Source: Odontesthes bonariensis | Lineage: Eukaryota; Chordata; Actinopteri; Atheriniformes; Atherinopsidae | Length of the DNA stretch: 64,000 bases | Assembly: GCF_027942865.1 (NCBI RefSeq) | Contig: NC_134515.1 | Location: 18,746,227 to 18,810,226, forward strand | Direction of reading: 5' to 3' | In this document: positions 16,145 to 29,652 of the stretch, piece by piece | How positions within the stretch are numbered: position 1 is the stretch's first letter | Layout of the letters: each line of letters opens with the position of its first letter | Notes under the pieces: model-generated | Database searches by the model: none | The model's input: the letters and a program-made list of their open reading frames with translations, nothing else | Told to the model about the DNA's origin: nothing | Translations under genes and position numbers: made by a program

Positions 16145-18576
16145 TTCTCTTGGCGTGCAGTTAAATACTCCACAAATGCCTACAGTCCTGCAGCGCCTCC
16201 CAAATCTCATCGCCTGAAGTTGGTGAGTGGAGCAGAGCATCTGCTTCAGACGATGACTCATGTGCTTCTATGGTGTTTGGGTCAGCTCTGCCTACAGCAC
16301 CAGTTTGCACTGTATACATGACAGAGAGAGGATGTCACCTTGTGTTCAACCCCGCTACCCAGATTATGTTTGGATGACGGCAGTGGGAATAGTGCTAAAG
16401 CTGAGTGGCAATGGTTATATGAGAAGAAGACACAGACTCAGCTGGGAGGATAAAGAGACTCGCTAGACTCGATGTATTACTGTTAGTCTTCCACAACTGA
16501 GCATAAGTTAAATGTGTAACAAGTGTGTGAACCATCAATGGCACAATAAACCTAAAGCTACTGAAATGCATTCTATTGACTCAGATCTGTGTTCATGTCG
16601 TAGTGAAGGTTTATGCCTCTGACTAGTTTCTCCAACAAGCACATTAAGTTCCAGTGGAATATGTATAATATTCATATAATATAAGGTAAAATAGCCAAGT
16701 TATTGGGTTGGGAGATGCATTTAATCCATATTCCGATCAGAAGAGTGCACATGTGATAGAGTGGAGTTCCCAGACTTGGCCTCTTTAGCACCCTGGTGTT
16801 TGCGTCAGGGAGCCTAGGATCTCAGGGCATCTGCTGCTCTCACAAATCAGACCAGGACCCATCTGCTCAAACTTATCACCGTCCCCCAACCCAGTTCTCA
16901 CCCCTTTCTGTCATCATTCATCAGAGAAATATATCCACTTATCATCATCATCCATCCATCTTTAGTTTCTTAATATCTTTCCTTTATGGTTTCTTTCATT
17001 TTCATTTTTTTTCAGAGTGTTACCCTTTTGGCTGTGTAGTGTAACCACATACAGCATCTTGTCTTAAAGTAACTTACTGGACAGGATTAATTGATTAGGA
17101 TTTAGCTTTTTTTCTTTACATATATTTCAATATACAAACTGGGAAATGAGCAGATTGTGAGACAGGCAGAGGCTACGTAAAATAAAAATGGAGCAGGAAA
17201 CAAATATTATTTAGTTATAGGAACATGGAGTGGAAATTAAACATACTAATACAACATTTACTTAAGGTTCAATGGATGTAACCTACATTTAAGATGGAAC
17301 GTTCCATATGGATACTTCTGAGCTGTTTCCATGAGAACACATCTTCCAGACAGTATGTCCTCAAGCATTATTGCTTAAATGCAAGTTCTTGATTAATCTC
17401 CACATGGACATGGATTGTGTTTGCTCCCACATTTCTTAATATTTTTGGAGGAATTTTGAACTGAAAATAAACAATTCTTTGCCCCCTCTCTGCAGGTATT
17501 TTTCCCTCCCTGTCAGTCCATCTGGTCCATCTGGAAACAGGCACAGAATTACAGAAATGCAACCAAAGCTATGAATATGTATAAATGATTATGCAGAGCA
17601 ATATTGTGGGTGGATGAAACGTGCAGCAATGTAATTTTCAGTGACAAACCCCCCTTAGAAAATCGATTAATGACCCAGTGCTCTCAGTGTATGTTTTAAA
17701 ATGGGCGTATCCATTGTTATTTCCATTTTTTTTCCCATCATATGTTGCTCCATGCTGCTGCAGCAGAGCGACTTGAACGTTCTGCAAATCCAAAGCACTG
17801 AAAATAGCTTTTAAGACTGATCCCATGTTTCTGGGTGTGACTAGACAGCTGCTCAGGAAAGGCTCCCAAAAAAACAAAGAAACACAAATACGCCATCAGA
17901 TGGCAGATGTGCAGGGTTTCCTGTACTGGAGATGATAAGAAAATCACTACTGTATGTGACAATGCAGAGCTGTTGGTCTTGCCCTCTCCCCCCACAGTGC
18001 TCCTTAATTAGTGTATTTGGCTGTGGAGAGAACCCTGGCACATTGCCTCCCTGCCTGCCTACTCATCCTCTCATCTTTTAGTGTTAAAGCCACCCAACCA
18101 CAGATATAGTACCTGTGTATGCTACGCCGCTCTTCTCTCCTCGTCACTCTAATAAGGATCAACTCCTCCAGACGTAACCTACTTTTGCATACCACCGAAG
18201 GTGTCTTTATGTCTTCACCCAGTTTCTTCTTTAAATGCCAAGGTTGTCAGAGATAAAGACGTTCTGGCTTCCATTAATTTAAAATGTCTATTTCTGAATC
18301 CTAAAGGACAAGCAATGACACACGGGCTGGTGTTTGTATGTTAGACAAATGTATAGGGCGCTGTAGAGGCATCTGTCTCCATACTCTCTCTTTGTGTGAC
18401 AGTATGTCAGCCCACACCACTGACATGCTCATTCACTGTGCCTGAGGCTGTTTGGATAAGAACAGTAAAGTGAAGGTGGGTGTGTGGGTGCTTCTGATTT
18501 TGTGGCTTTTGTCTGTGTGCCATTGCCTGCATCAGTGCATACAGTATATTCGGAAATGCAAAAGTGAATACACGGG

Positions 18577-18614
<38 letters not shown>

Positions 18615-21600
18615 GCAACCAAGGCTTTGTCTCACATTCTGTTCTCTGATTCATTGCTGGGATCACATGGCTTTTTGTCCGCTTGATTTAGCAGAACAGA
18701 CCCTCTGCTTTTCTTAGTAATGCGGACAGATTTACTGACTTACTTCACTGACAGGACACAACAGCAGAACTGGCATGTATTGGGGACTTTGGCGTGCTTG
18801 TCAGCATCACAGATTGAAGGCTGTGCTCAAGCTGTTCTTCATTAGCAACAGCCGAGTTTCTCCATGATATGAGAATAGCAGCTCTGATCATCTGTCCCTC
18901 TACGAGGAAGATTTCAGCAGTCTTGTAAATTTTCTCTCAGAACCTTAATCAGGAACAACGTTGTTGTTCATTCTTTGCATTACTGTTTGTAACACACACA
19001 ATCCTCAACCTCACGGTCAAATGTATGCAAAACTATGTTCAATAAGTGTACAGCAAAATTAACAATATTCAAAAAAGGACCAAAACACCAAAAGCTTATT
19101 TTATCATAGATCAAAGAATACCAAACTCACTTGTCTTTCCTGTCTAAATAATCAGCCTTATCCATCCATTCTCAAACTGCATCACGTAAGAGCAATTAGC
19201 TCGGGCTGCCATGACAACTGGCATGACCTTTCTGTCATTTTACAAACAAAAATCTTTTTCAAGGCCTTTCTTTCTTTTGAACAACTGCAACAGCTGTCTG
19301 GAACACATTAGTGAAAAACAGGCTTTGTTGATAACAAAAGCTGGCAGAGGCAGGCTGAAATGTGCCTTTGTATAGAAACACTCAGCACATCAAATTTCCA
19401 CGTGTGCTAAACGACTGTGCTAGTTTAGTGATAAATAATTAATGTAGTGATTATTGTAGCCACGTACGTGAGCCCCGCTGAGACATTAAAGAAATCAGTT
19501 ATTGTATTGCTTGTTCTACACTTACTTCCCTTTTCTTTAAATTGAAAAAAAATTCCACATGCTCAAACATACTTAAAAATAACCCAACAGTACAGCTGAT
19601 AATTGGTACAATGTAACCGTAGAAACTTGCAACTTGACCATGCTTGTCCTGGCTGACAATAATCTTCCAGAAGAGTTCTCGTGGGATGTTTGATAGTTCG
19701 TGTATCGGTCTGGACTTTGCAAAAAGCTATTTCAAAAGTTTGAATGATTCAACAACCGCCGTTGGTGTTTTTGCTTTCTTTGTGCTTTTACACCAAAACT
19801 ACGTCCAAGTTTCAACTGTTTAACTGAAGTTCTCCTTCCTCACTATTTAAGGTCATTTGAGATTTTTGCCTTAAAGCATGATACTACAGCCACCATGCTT
19901 AATAAGGGGTTACTAGATACAGCATTACCGGGGTCAGCATTTGCCCGTCCAAACATACCTTTTGGTTATTATGCTTTAATTAATAATAATTAAGTCAAAT
20001 CATTGTTTCATCTTACCATTAAACTTTCTTCCCTATAGTTTTTTTTCCTGGTCCATGTCGTCTGCACCAACCATAAGTCGAGCTTGAAGGTGTTGGTTTT
20101 GATGCAGAGGTTTCTCTCTGAGACAACAGTGTTCCAGGAGGTTCCAGTTCAGAGCTGTGTCCTCATTATTCAAACCAATTTCCTCTCAACTTAGGACAGC
20201 AGCTGGTCCACTCACCTTAGCAAAGTGGCTGCACCTACCAATAACTTGTACTAATAAATGATGATCTCGGTTTTTAGAAATGGCTCCAAGAAACATTCCT
20301 GATATGTGTAAATATTAATTCATTTTCTTCTACTACGAGTGCTTCATACAGTCAATTATGATCACTAACCGGAAGTTAAGAGGCTTTGGCAAATTTGAAA
20401 TAATTTTGGAACTTTGGAAAAAGTAAAACAAAACTTGTGTGCACAATTACTGAATAATATCTTGAGATTACCATCCAGGATGAGAGTGTTTAAAACTCTG
20501 ACTGGAAAAGTAAGGCACTCATTCACATTCTGTAGGCATTTATTTTGATTACCGCAAGTGTAGATGAATGAAATGTACAGTTTATTTTGTGAATGTAAAA
20601 TTTGGAATAAAAATGACATACGGTTATGGATTTCTTCTCATTTGTGGGCTGCTGTTAAAGGATTAAAGACATTAGTGTTAACCTGTTGTTTTTAGTTGAC
20701 TGCCAGATTGCAACATCATGGCCATAAGACAGAAAGATGTGGGCTTTGGCACGATCCTGTGCACAAGCTGTTCAGGCTTCACAAATTAAATTTAAACTGT
20801 AAATATAAATATAGACTCGCTCAAGGAAAGCTTTGTGTTTGCACAACTGGGTATTTTATATTGCTGTGCCAAAAGTGTGGGCTGCTGCAGCTAGGGCTTC
20901 TTTCAGGCAGATTCTGTGGGCCACACAAAGATTTGATATAAGGATAAGTGATGTAACACCTTCTTGTACATAAATCATAGGTTTGCATCCATTCATTGAC
21001 CAGATATGATCAAAAGTAGATCCACATAAACCGGCAGGACTGTCAGACAGTAACAAGTGGTTTTCAAATGTCTCAAGGTTAAGTTTGTGGCAATAATAAG
21101 ATCCTTTTGGTTATGAAATTGTCACCTTACTTCACCTGTGGTTTGCTGGTATGGAGCTGTGACATGTCCCAGAGGCTCAGCAGGAGCTCTTACAATTAGC
21201 AAATGGAACAGCTGCATCTCATATCACCAAATGGCTCACTCAGCAGTGCGTACGTGAATCATGTTGGATAATTATAGCAAGACTGTTATGTGAGTGGTTA
21301 TACAGTATGTGTTCCTGTGATACATAAATCAGTGTGAGTCATAAAATACATTTTCCTAATGACAACAGCTTATTTGTTCAGAATAACATGGGATACATGG
21401 CAAAATTAAAGTGGCCTTTAAAGTATCAAAAATATAGCACATCTACTCTCAAACCCCCATAGAAAAGTACTTTCATCAGACTGTACACATGTGAATCAAC
21501 AGCAGACACAATTTAAACTCCAGGCAAATCTGCAAAAGTGGAAATATTAGTTTTAAAATGAACACAGCTTTTTTTTTGTAAAATGAAAGAACTGCTACAA

Positions 21601-24600
21601 TGTAGCCTATAAGCTTAAAAGATAAAGATATTGTAGATCTATGAATGTTTTGTCTCCCGTTAAGAGTTCCTTTGAACATCAGAGACCATGCCAGGAACTA
21701 GAGAGGGATGGAGAAGTGTGACGGAGTCTGCGTGGCACACTGATTCCTGTCGCAAAGGTGCCTCCAAGTCTTTTACAGTCAATATTAAGGTAGAAAGGAT
21801 AGCAACTGGGAGAAAAAGCATATTAACTTTCCAAAGAAACCTCTCAAGCAGCTGCGAATCAAAAACCCAGGAATATGTGACTCGGAGAGGAGGAAGAAGA
21901 AAGAGAGGAAAAAAAGGGTTGGCTTTTATAGAGAGGATGTAGACAGATGGTGGATGAAAATCCTCTGTGGGACCATTTGAGCTGATGTGTTGCATAGTAA
22001 CAGACTGCATTCCAGTATCTAGACAGTGCATTGATTTAAAACTTGTCTTTTATCTTTTTACAATTATTCACTTTCAAACAGAGAACCTGGCTTGTTTATA
22101 ATGGACATCAAGACTGATGTGATTGCATAATGAGGAGAGAGGGTAAAGCTTAGGCAGCAGAGAACAGTGCAAGACATCCACTGTCCTTATCATCTGAAAT
22201 ATTGAATCAACCTTCCACTTGTTTTCAGCTCCACACATCCACAACTGTGTTAGACTGATAACAACATCAGAAAAACAAAGGGCTTTAAATTAATCACATT
22301 TTCATTTATTGTTACCCTCATCAAATTATCTGTGGATGGACACAGGCTAACAGTTCTAGCAAGAATTTAGAATTCGAAATATAGAATATTCAAAATATTC
22401 TAATATTCAAAATATGAAACCATGCATGGCACAACTTTTCAATGTATATGAATATTTGCACATGGAAAATATTATTGTTGAGGGGCATATTTGCATAGTT
22501 CTAAGATAATTTAGGAATAAGGATAGGGAAGTGTTCCACACACAGTCAAATTAACAGCTATTATTAGCAAACATAACGCTTGCCGGTGTTCTTCCAAGTC
22601 TGTCCCTTCAAGTTTGAAGAGTTGACAGAAATTACATGAATGCTCAGCTTGGCAGTAGGGTAGAGGTCATAGCTACCCAGATAATGGCATGCAAAATTCA
22701 TTAACTGGCTTATATTTATTACTGTGTTGCCCAAGTATATCATATTGCATGTGCGGAAGTAAATAACACTGTCAAATGTCACGAATAGTCATCTTCATCC
22801 TGTAAACCTGATACCTATTTTGCCAGATAGAGAGACCCTCTGCTGTTTAGAAGGAAAAAAAAGACTGATGTGTTTTCTCTGAGAAAGCACCTGTCACCGC
22901 ATCTAGGATGTATTTTCTCAAAGATATGCTCATGACCCCTCATCTCTGATGATTCATAGCTGAACAGCACATCACATGGCAGTTAGATAATTACACTGAT
23001 GAAGTGATTCAACAGATTTCTTGCTTTGAAAGATTCAGTGGCCATCTCTGCTTCTTTGGTTTTCTTGTATGTCCTCTGTTTGATCATCTTCTCTCCACTG
23101 CAGCTTGGCCCATTTCAATTTCCTGTGTACGCTGCCAGACAGTAAACACCTCTTCCCAGTGCAGTACTTATGTAATCTGCATTGGCATGCTTTGCTTCCC
23201 CCTTTCAGTATGTACAAGCAAGAGCATCCCCCTGGTGTGTGTGTATTTGTGGTGATTTTACAGCTCACTCGTCACTAAGAATCAATGTCATTGCCCCCCT
23301 CCGTGTTTCTCTTAGACCCACCCCTCCTTCTTTAACTCTCACATGTTCATATCTGTTGCAGCAGGACATGTATACATCAGTTCTCCCTTCAGTCTTGAGG
23401 AAGCAAAATTATGATGAGACTTGAGGATATTGAGCTAGTGGCGATATCCTCTCATCTCTGCACCCACTCTCCCTGTTGGACTTTGCACAAACCCCCTCTG
23501 CTCACCCCCCCCCCCCTCCCTACACTAAATAAGAGCATGAGACTTATTGCTCAGTGGGAGGGCCCTATGATCCCGTGTGCATCCCAGACAAAGCTGCACA
23601 CACATCTCACTCTCCCTCAGACAACTAAAAGCACATACTCGCGCCTGTAGCCATGGTTCCTTAAAATGGAGTAGAGAGCTTTGGTAGAGACAAAAATGAG
23701 CAGAGTGCTGCCTGCAGCAGGCTCGGCCATCCCTTTGTCTGCTTACCATCTTTCACCCACACTAATACTTATCTGATAGCTGCAGGGACCTCAAGGATAA
23801 CACTTGCATACATGCATGTATACTGATCCCTGATGCGCTCTTTGCTATCTTCAGTGGTTGTGGATGCTTTGTCAGAGTGAAGGAGGATGACCCAGTTCGA
23901 GACTTTTGCAAATAAATCAGTATATAAGAGCATTGACTAAAAAGTAAAAGGATTGGCAGTGAAAAACAGCAGACACAATACGGTGAAATTATGGAGTAAT
24001 TATTACAGTTGTCTGCCACAGCTGACCTAATCTAACATTTTAATCAGCATGAAGGACAAAGCACTGGTATCTGCTTATTTCTCCACTGGTGCAGCTGAGG
24101 GGACGGTGCTTACGGGCACTGCATGGGATCTCTACATGTTATTTTGGCTTGTGCAGACACATGCAGGATGTGGCCTGTAGCCAAATCCAGTGTGTGTGTG
24201 TTTCTGGGTGTGTGTCTGAGAGTTAAGTGTACAGCTCAGTGCTCCTCCTCACACGTTTGTGCACAGTCAGTGTCACATTGTGTGCAGCAAAGCACGCATT
24301 GGCCATTGTGTGTGGTTGCACCAGTGACCACAAAAAAGGGCAAAGAGCATGTTCCTGTTGTGTTTGTGTGTTTGTTCTCTCCATTTTTCAGATGCAAGGT
24401 TTGGAATTTGTATAAAACTGCTTTACATACGTATAGATTTTAGTGTATGAATTAAACATGACCATTTCAATTCTATACTTTGCACCAGAGTTTTAATCTG
24501 CTGTGCAGTCTGGTCAAACTGAAAATAATTAAACAGAAGAGAAATACAAAAGAATCGGGCACCCAGCTCATACTAACCATAACCTTTGTCACCTATGGTC

Positions 24601-25268
24601 ACTGCAGTACAAATATCTTTATTTTCTACTTTTGAAAACAATTTCAAGTTGACGAAAGGATTGTCACAACAGTCATATACAAGATGCAATGCCTGCACAC
24701 ACACATAGTCTATAAGGAGTAAAATGAACCAAGGAATACTAGTCTGCGTCTTTTCTGACACAAGTTTCTTTGTTTGTCCAACGAACAACATAATCTCTCA
24801 ACTCTGCCTTCCTTTAAAAACGACCTAGGTCAAAAGACAGTTCTGTTTCAGAAGTGCAACTTTGTGTTCCCATTGTGACCACAGGGAACATAAGCAATTG
24901 CTCATGTTTGACTTAGCTCATTGCTCTTGGTAGTGAAACACACAGTCATGTGGGAGCTCTAGGGAAACCACAGAGAGGATTTTAGTGTCAGGGGTCACAC
25001 ATAAAAGAGGGGCTTGTGGAGGAGCTGCGACGTAGTGTTTATCCCCTGCTTTAGATAAACTTTGGTGATCTCCTTCAGATTGACAGTGGTGTGTATATTA
25101 ACCATGCACAGGACATGTTAATGAGGATTAGATCGCAGTTACAGCTATGTAATTTGGTACAGCTGTGTGAGTGGCATTAAGAGTCTGTGTTCTGTGCATT
25201 GCTGAATAGATGTAAATGGCATTAGTAGGCAAACATGTTTATAGTAACGATGCCAACATGATGATGTT
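16145..25268. other. 9-kb gene-poor interval
   Basis: No exon with recognisable protein content, no splice-flanked conserved frame and no RNA gene were seen. It holds simple repeats only, chiefly a (TG)n tract at about 18574-18612 and a C13 tract near 23506. Regulatory elements may be present but cannot be read without comparison to other species. Confidence 0.5.
18574..18612. repeat. (TG)n microsatellite
   Basis: About 18 TG units with one C and one A interruption. Confidence 0.95.
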
Positions 25269-26405
25269 AATCCATCCATCCATCCATCCACTTTCTATAC
25301 CTGCTTAATTAACCTTCGTCTTGTGTTAGGGTCGGCACTGACCCGTTTTTAGGTTTTAAATGCATAACATAACCATATAAATTTGTTTATTACATCAAGG
25401 CTTTATGACTTTGTCAGGAACCTCTATTTCAACAAAATAAAACTTGTAAAAATTGTTTTCATTAAATTATAAAATGCTCTAGTTGAAATTAAGACTTTTG
25501 TGTTGTTAGGGTCGGTTTCGACCCTGTTTTAAAAATAAGATTATAAAGCAATAATTAGAGCCAAAACTGAAATCACACGTTCACTGTCAGCCAACACATT
25601 GCTTTTCATTTTGTGTTTGTACTAAAGTTCTATTGCTGAAAAAAAGAGACCTTTTTTTGCCTTTTTCTTGAGTAAATATATGGGTTGAAACTGACCCGTA
25701 ACACCATCGATGTTTCTATAGTTAATAATATTAAAATGAAAAAAAAAAATAAAACTAATTTATTTAAGAGATGTGTTCTAAATCCCCTCAGTAATAGTCA
25801 GGTGACATAACAACCTTTTATTTATTGATTCTCTTGAGGTTCATTTTACATTCTTTTTTTTTTATTGAAATCGAGGGGTATACTGACAAAAACAAGGCCC
25901 AGGGGCCCACACCAAAAATATTAAAACCAATATTTTTATGGATAAAGAAGCCTAACAAGGTAACCAAGAGATGAGAAAACAAATTGGATGATAGATGATT
26001 GTTTTTAGTGTATTTTACAACTAAATTAAAACACGGGTCAAAACCGACCCGTTAACATAAGAGATGGTAACAGGGAACTAACACAAGACGAAGGTTAATC
26101 TGTCTGAAAATCCAATTTAGGGTGGCGGGGGGGTACAGCCTGGACAGGTCGCCAGTCCATCACAGGGCCACATAGAAACAAACGAGACAAACAGCCATCC
26201 ACACTCACACTCACTCCTAGGGTCAATTTAGAGTCACCTATTAACCTGACATGCATATTTTTTTTTTAACAGTAGGAGGATGCCTCCATATCTGGAGAGA
26301 ACCCATGCATACATGTAAACTCCACCCATAAAGGCCCCAGTCAGGATTTGAATCAAGAACCCTCTTGTTGTGATGTGACGGTGCTAACCACCACCAAGAA
26401 GAAAC
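25269..26405 (+). repeat. teleost interspersed repeat, split by a TTAA element
   Basis: The left part (25269-25308, CCATCC repeats then CTTTCTATACCTGCTTAA) and the right part (about 26099-26405: GGACAGGTCGCCAGTCCAT, CAATTTAGAGTCACC, AACCCATGCATACATG, ACCCTCTTG) are two halves of one common fish repeat. The 782-bp insertion between them is annotated separately. Three other pieces of the same repeat occur in this window (34.7, 36.6 and 48.0 kb). Confidence 0.8.
25313..26094. mobile_element. TTAA-flanked MITE 4 with GGGTC palindromes
   Basis: TTAA at 25309-25312 and 26095-26098 flank perfect inverted ends that read CCTTCGTCTTGTGTTAG inward from each side. Inside are four interrupted palindromes of the type GGGTC...GACCC (25329-25345, 25509-25524, 25682-25697 and 26034-26051), resembling repeated subterminal transposase-binding sites. 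There is no transposase ORF. Assignment to the piggyBac superfamily is from the TTAA signature. Confidence 0.8.
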
Positions 26406-29400
26406 TAAATGATTGGATAAAGAGTTGCTTTTGGGTTTTTTTCTTATTTTTTTTAAGTTATTAGGATTCATCTTCCACTACTGATGGATGCCTGACCAAA
26501 ACTGCAAGATAATATGTCAAATTCCATAATAAGGGTGATATGTTTCACATGAAGTTGGATATGAAAAAGAATGTGAGGAATTCAACATAGTAACCCTTGT
26601 GAACTTCTGTGCAAAATTACATGGCAAACAAGTTTTCAATATTTTCCAGTTCAGCTGAAAGACGTGAACAGACTGGCTGCTCTACAGTAATACAAATAAA
26701 GTTTAAAAAAGCAACAAGTAAATAATCATTTTTCTACTCCTCCTGAATGTAGAAAGAAGATTAAGACTATGCATTTAGAAAACTGTGTTTTACTCTCAGA
26801 AGTTTTAGGCTAAAATGATCATGTCCTGTTACATCTTGCTCGTGATTTTTTTGAGAGCAAAATTGTGAGCAGGAAGTTGATGGGTTTGGATATTCTGGCC
26901 TTTCCCTGCACTGCGGCAGAGGCAGATGATCTGGTATCAGTGTGTCTGTTAGCAAGCAAGAGAGAGAGAGAGAAAGAGACGGAGCACACACTGCAGGACT
27001 CGACACCTCATCGCACCTCATCGCACCTCATCACTAATCAAAGATTAGCACATATCTAAACAGATAGTTGTAGATGGATACATGCAGGTTTTTTTTTTGA
27101 TGTGCAACGATTTCATCCAAAGTGTTTCAGATTGGAATATGCATGCCTACAAACAGGAAACACAAATCCACAGGTTACATCTGGAATGCGTTCTTATGTC
27201 GTTGTAGAGACACATTTGGGGACATCAACATTATGTTGATGGTTCACAACATCACTGAAGGCTGTCCACTCAGTACTGCATAATCCCTTGCAGATCACCC
27301 TTTACAACCTCCTCCAGACCTGCAGCAAAGCTGGCCAGCCCAGCAGTAACTCTACTCATTGTAATAAACCATCAGTTATTAATCATTTCTATTTCAACTT
27401 ACTGGCTTAACTGGTAACTTACTCAACTTTTTAAATGTGAGCGCAGCCACTAAATGCTTGTTGCTGCATCATTTAACCTTTAATCAAGATTTTAATTTAT
27501 TGAGTTAAATGTCATTTGGATAAGGGATGGTATTGCCTCTTTTGTGAATTAAATCGTAATGTGGATTTATACTTTGATAAGCGGAAACAAAGTGGGAATC
27601 AGAATTAATACAGGGTGTTACAAATCCTAGTAAATTTGCTTTGTATGTTAAAAATATGCTCCTTCCCCAGCTTTTGGGCTTTTGTTCATGACATAGCGGT
27701 AATCCTTGGTCAAAGTGAGCTACTGTCTTTGCCGGAGACATAGAACTTCTCTAAGGTGGCTGTGGATGGCAAAGTTTAAATGAATTGGCAGGGTTGATCC
27801 CAGAAGTGTACTGGAATGGGCCTTCATGCCACTTCTCCTTAACCAAGCCCTCGAGGTACAAACTACAGCTGAGTGGGCAATTGAACTCTCAGTGCCTGTC
27901 CAGATGTTGGCCTAATTTAGTACGACTAGCAGCGTATGTGGCCCATTTACATGCCCTCACACCCTGTGTGTGTGTGTGTCTGCATGTCTACAATGTCAGC
28001 CTCTGCCTCAGGTGTTTCGGCATTAAACCCACTGATAACCCATAATTCTTTAACTAATAACTTTGTTTTTATCAGCAGTGTTTTTAGCAAGCAGCGAGAG
28101 GTTTGCTAACTTCAAGACAACTCAGAGTCCACATCATTACACCAGTTTTGTAACGTTTCAAAGCATTTTGTGTGAGTTCAGTCATGATATTCAATTCTGT
28201 ATTATGCAGTCACATAATTTTGTCATGTAATTCTGTAGCAGCTTATCCCAAGTCCATCTGAGATTATATTTGTGGGCTGGTCATTTCGGGGTGGATGCTT
28301 ATGTCCTTTCTAATCCAGGATTAGTGACTGCATTATTAAATACTAAAAGTATATTAAAATATTAAAAAAGAACAGATAGTTGTGAAAATTAGCACTCATT
28401 GAGTGTTTTGATGTGATTTACTCACCATTCTGGTTTTCCAGCCCACGTTTTTGGTGGTTTTCTTTTCATCAACAGTGGATAGTGGAGCACTTTACTGAAT
28501 TTCACTGGCATTTTACAAAGGGAGTTGGTGAAAAACCAGCAGATGCTGAAATCATACCCAAAAGTTAAATATTTGCACTTTTGACTAATATGCCATTAGT
28601 GTCAGCTATAACCAGGTTTTACATGTATTAAACTGGCCCCTATACATACTGATACGCTTACCTTTAAAGCACACGTGTAACATGACCATTTGGACATTAA
28701 CCAGTGACACTCCAACTTTGTGGATGCTGTGGCTCAGGCAGTAGAGCATAAAATCTCCCCTAATGTATCATTGCTATGTGAGTGTCGGTGCAGCAGAAAA
28801 ACACCTTATGCCAAGAGTGAAACTCTGTTTGAATGTGTGTGTGTATGTGCGAACAGGTGAATGTGATTTGTAGAGCCCTCTGAGTCATCAACAAGACTGT
28901 AAAAGTGCTACATAACTGCCGTACATTTTTCATTTACCATTCCACTGCAGCCACTTCTGACCCTGTTGTACTAATCTACCTTGCAGATGTCACACCACGG
29001 CGCATACTCATTAGAGCTGATTAGCACTAGTTATAGTCTGTGGCACACAAAGGAAGGCAGTGTGAGGGCACATGTGCCGGTTGGCCTGCTGGCATCACAG
29101 CAGCATTCATGTGGCATCAGGCCAGTCTTAGACACATCTGCAGCTGGCAGCAACCAGATGTGGTGTGTTTGATGACAGATGAGAGCTGCAGTCCTTAGAA
29201 GTAAGTCTTTATCTATCTATCTATCTATCTATCTATGTCTTTCTGTCTATTTTATTATTATCAATTCATTCTTTTTTTTACAAGTTGTGAATATCTTTTC
29301 ATCTCATCTTTATTGCGCCTGATATGTTGTAGAAAAGAAAATCAATTACACTTCTGACATTTTTTTTCTGAGTCTGATTATAATTCCCTGAACAGTGACT

Positions 29401-29630
29401 ATGATTTAAGATCAGGGTTGAAGTAATGGAAAATGACACTAATCCCTGATCCATCCTGATTTACATTTGCTATATCCTTGATGAAGCCAGCTCTTCAGGC
29501 GTACAATCACACAGAGCCCATTTGAGGAATTATAAGCTCTAATAGAGTGAATAAGATAAGTACCCTACTTCCTGCAAAGATGACTGACTACTGTGTGATA
29601 CCTGAGAGAGAAAAAAAAACAGTAACAAAA
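26406..29630. other. intergenic, simple repeats only
   Basis: No gene is supported. It contains a three-copy 10-nt tandem (CGCACCTCAT) near 27005-27030, a short (TG)n near 27966, and a (TATC)7 tract near 29207-29236. Confidence 0.5.
29207..29236. repeat. (TATC)n microsatellite
   Basis: About seven tetranucleotide units followed by degenerate copies. Confidence 0.9.
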
Positions 29631-29646
29631 AATGTTGAGGGCAAAC

Positions 29647-29652
29647 TTTATT
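29647..29652 (-). terminator. rnd1: candidate distal poly(A) signal of rnd1
   Basis: Minus-strand AATAAA (plus TTTATT) followed on the minus strand by a T-rich element. Would give a 3' UTR of about 2.7 kb, consistent with the lack of any other feature between 29.65 and 32.37 kb. Confidence 0.35.

Noticed and set aside
26340-26365. tRNA-like B-box (GGATTTGAATC)
   Set aside because: Part of the interspersed repeat; no matching A-box, acceptor stem or anticodon arm.
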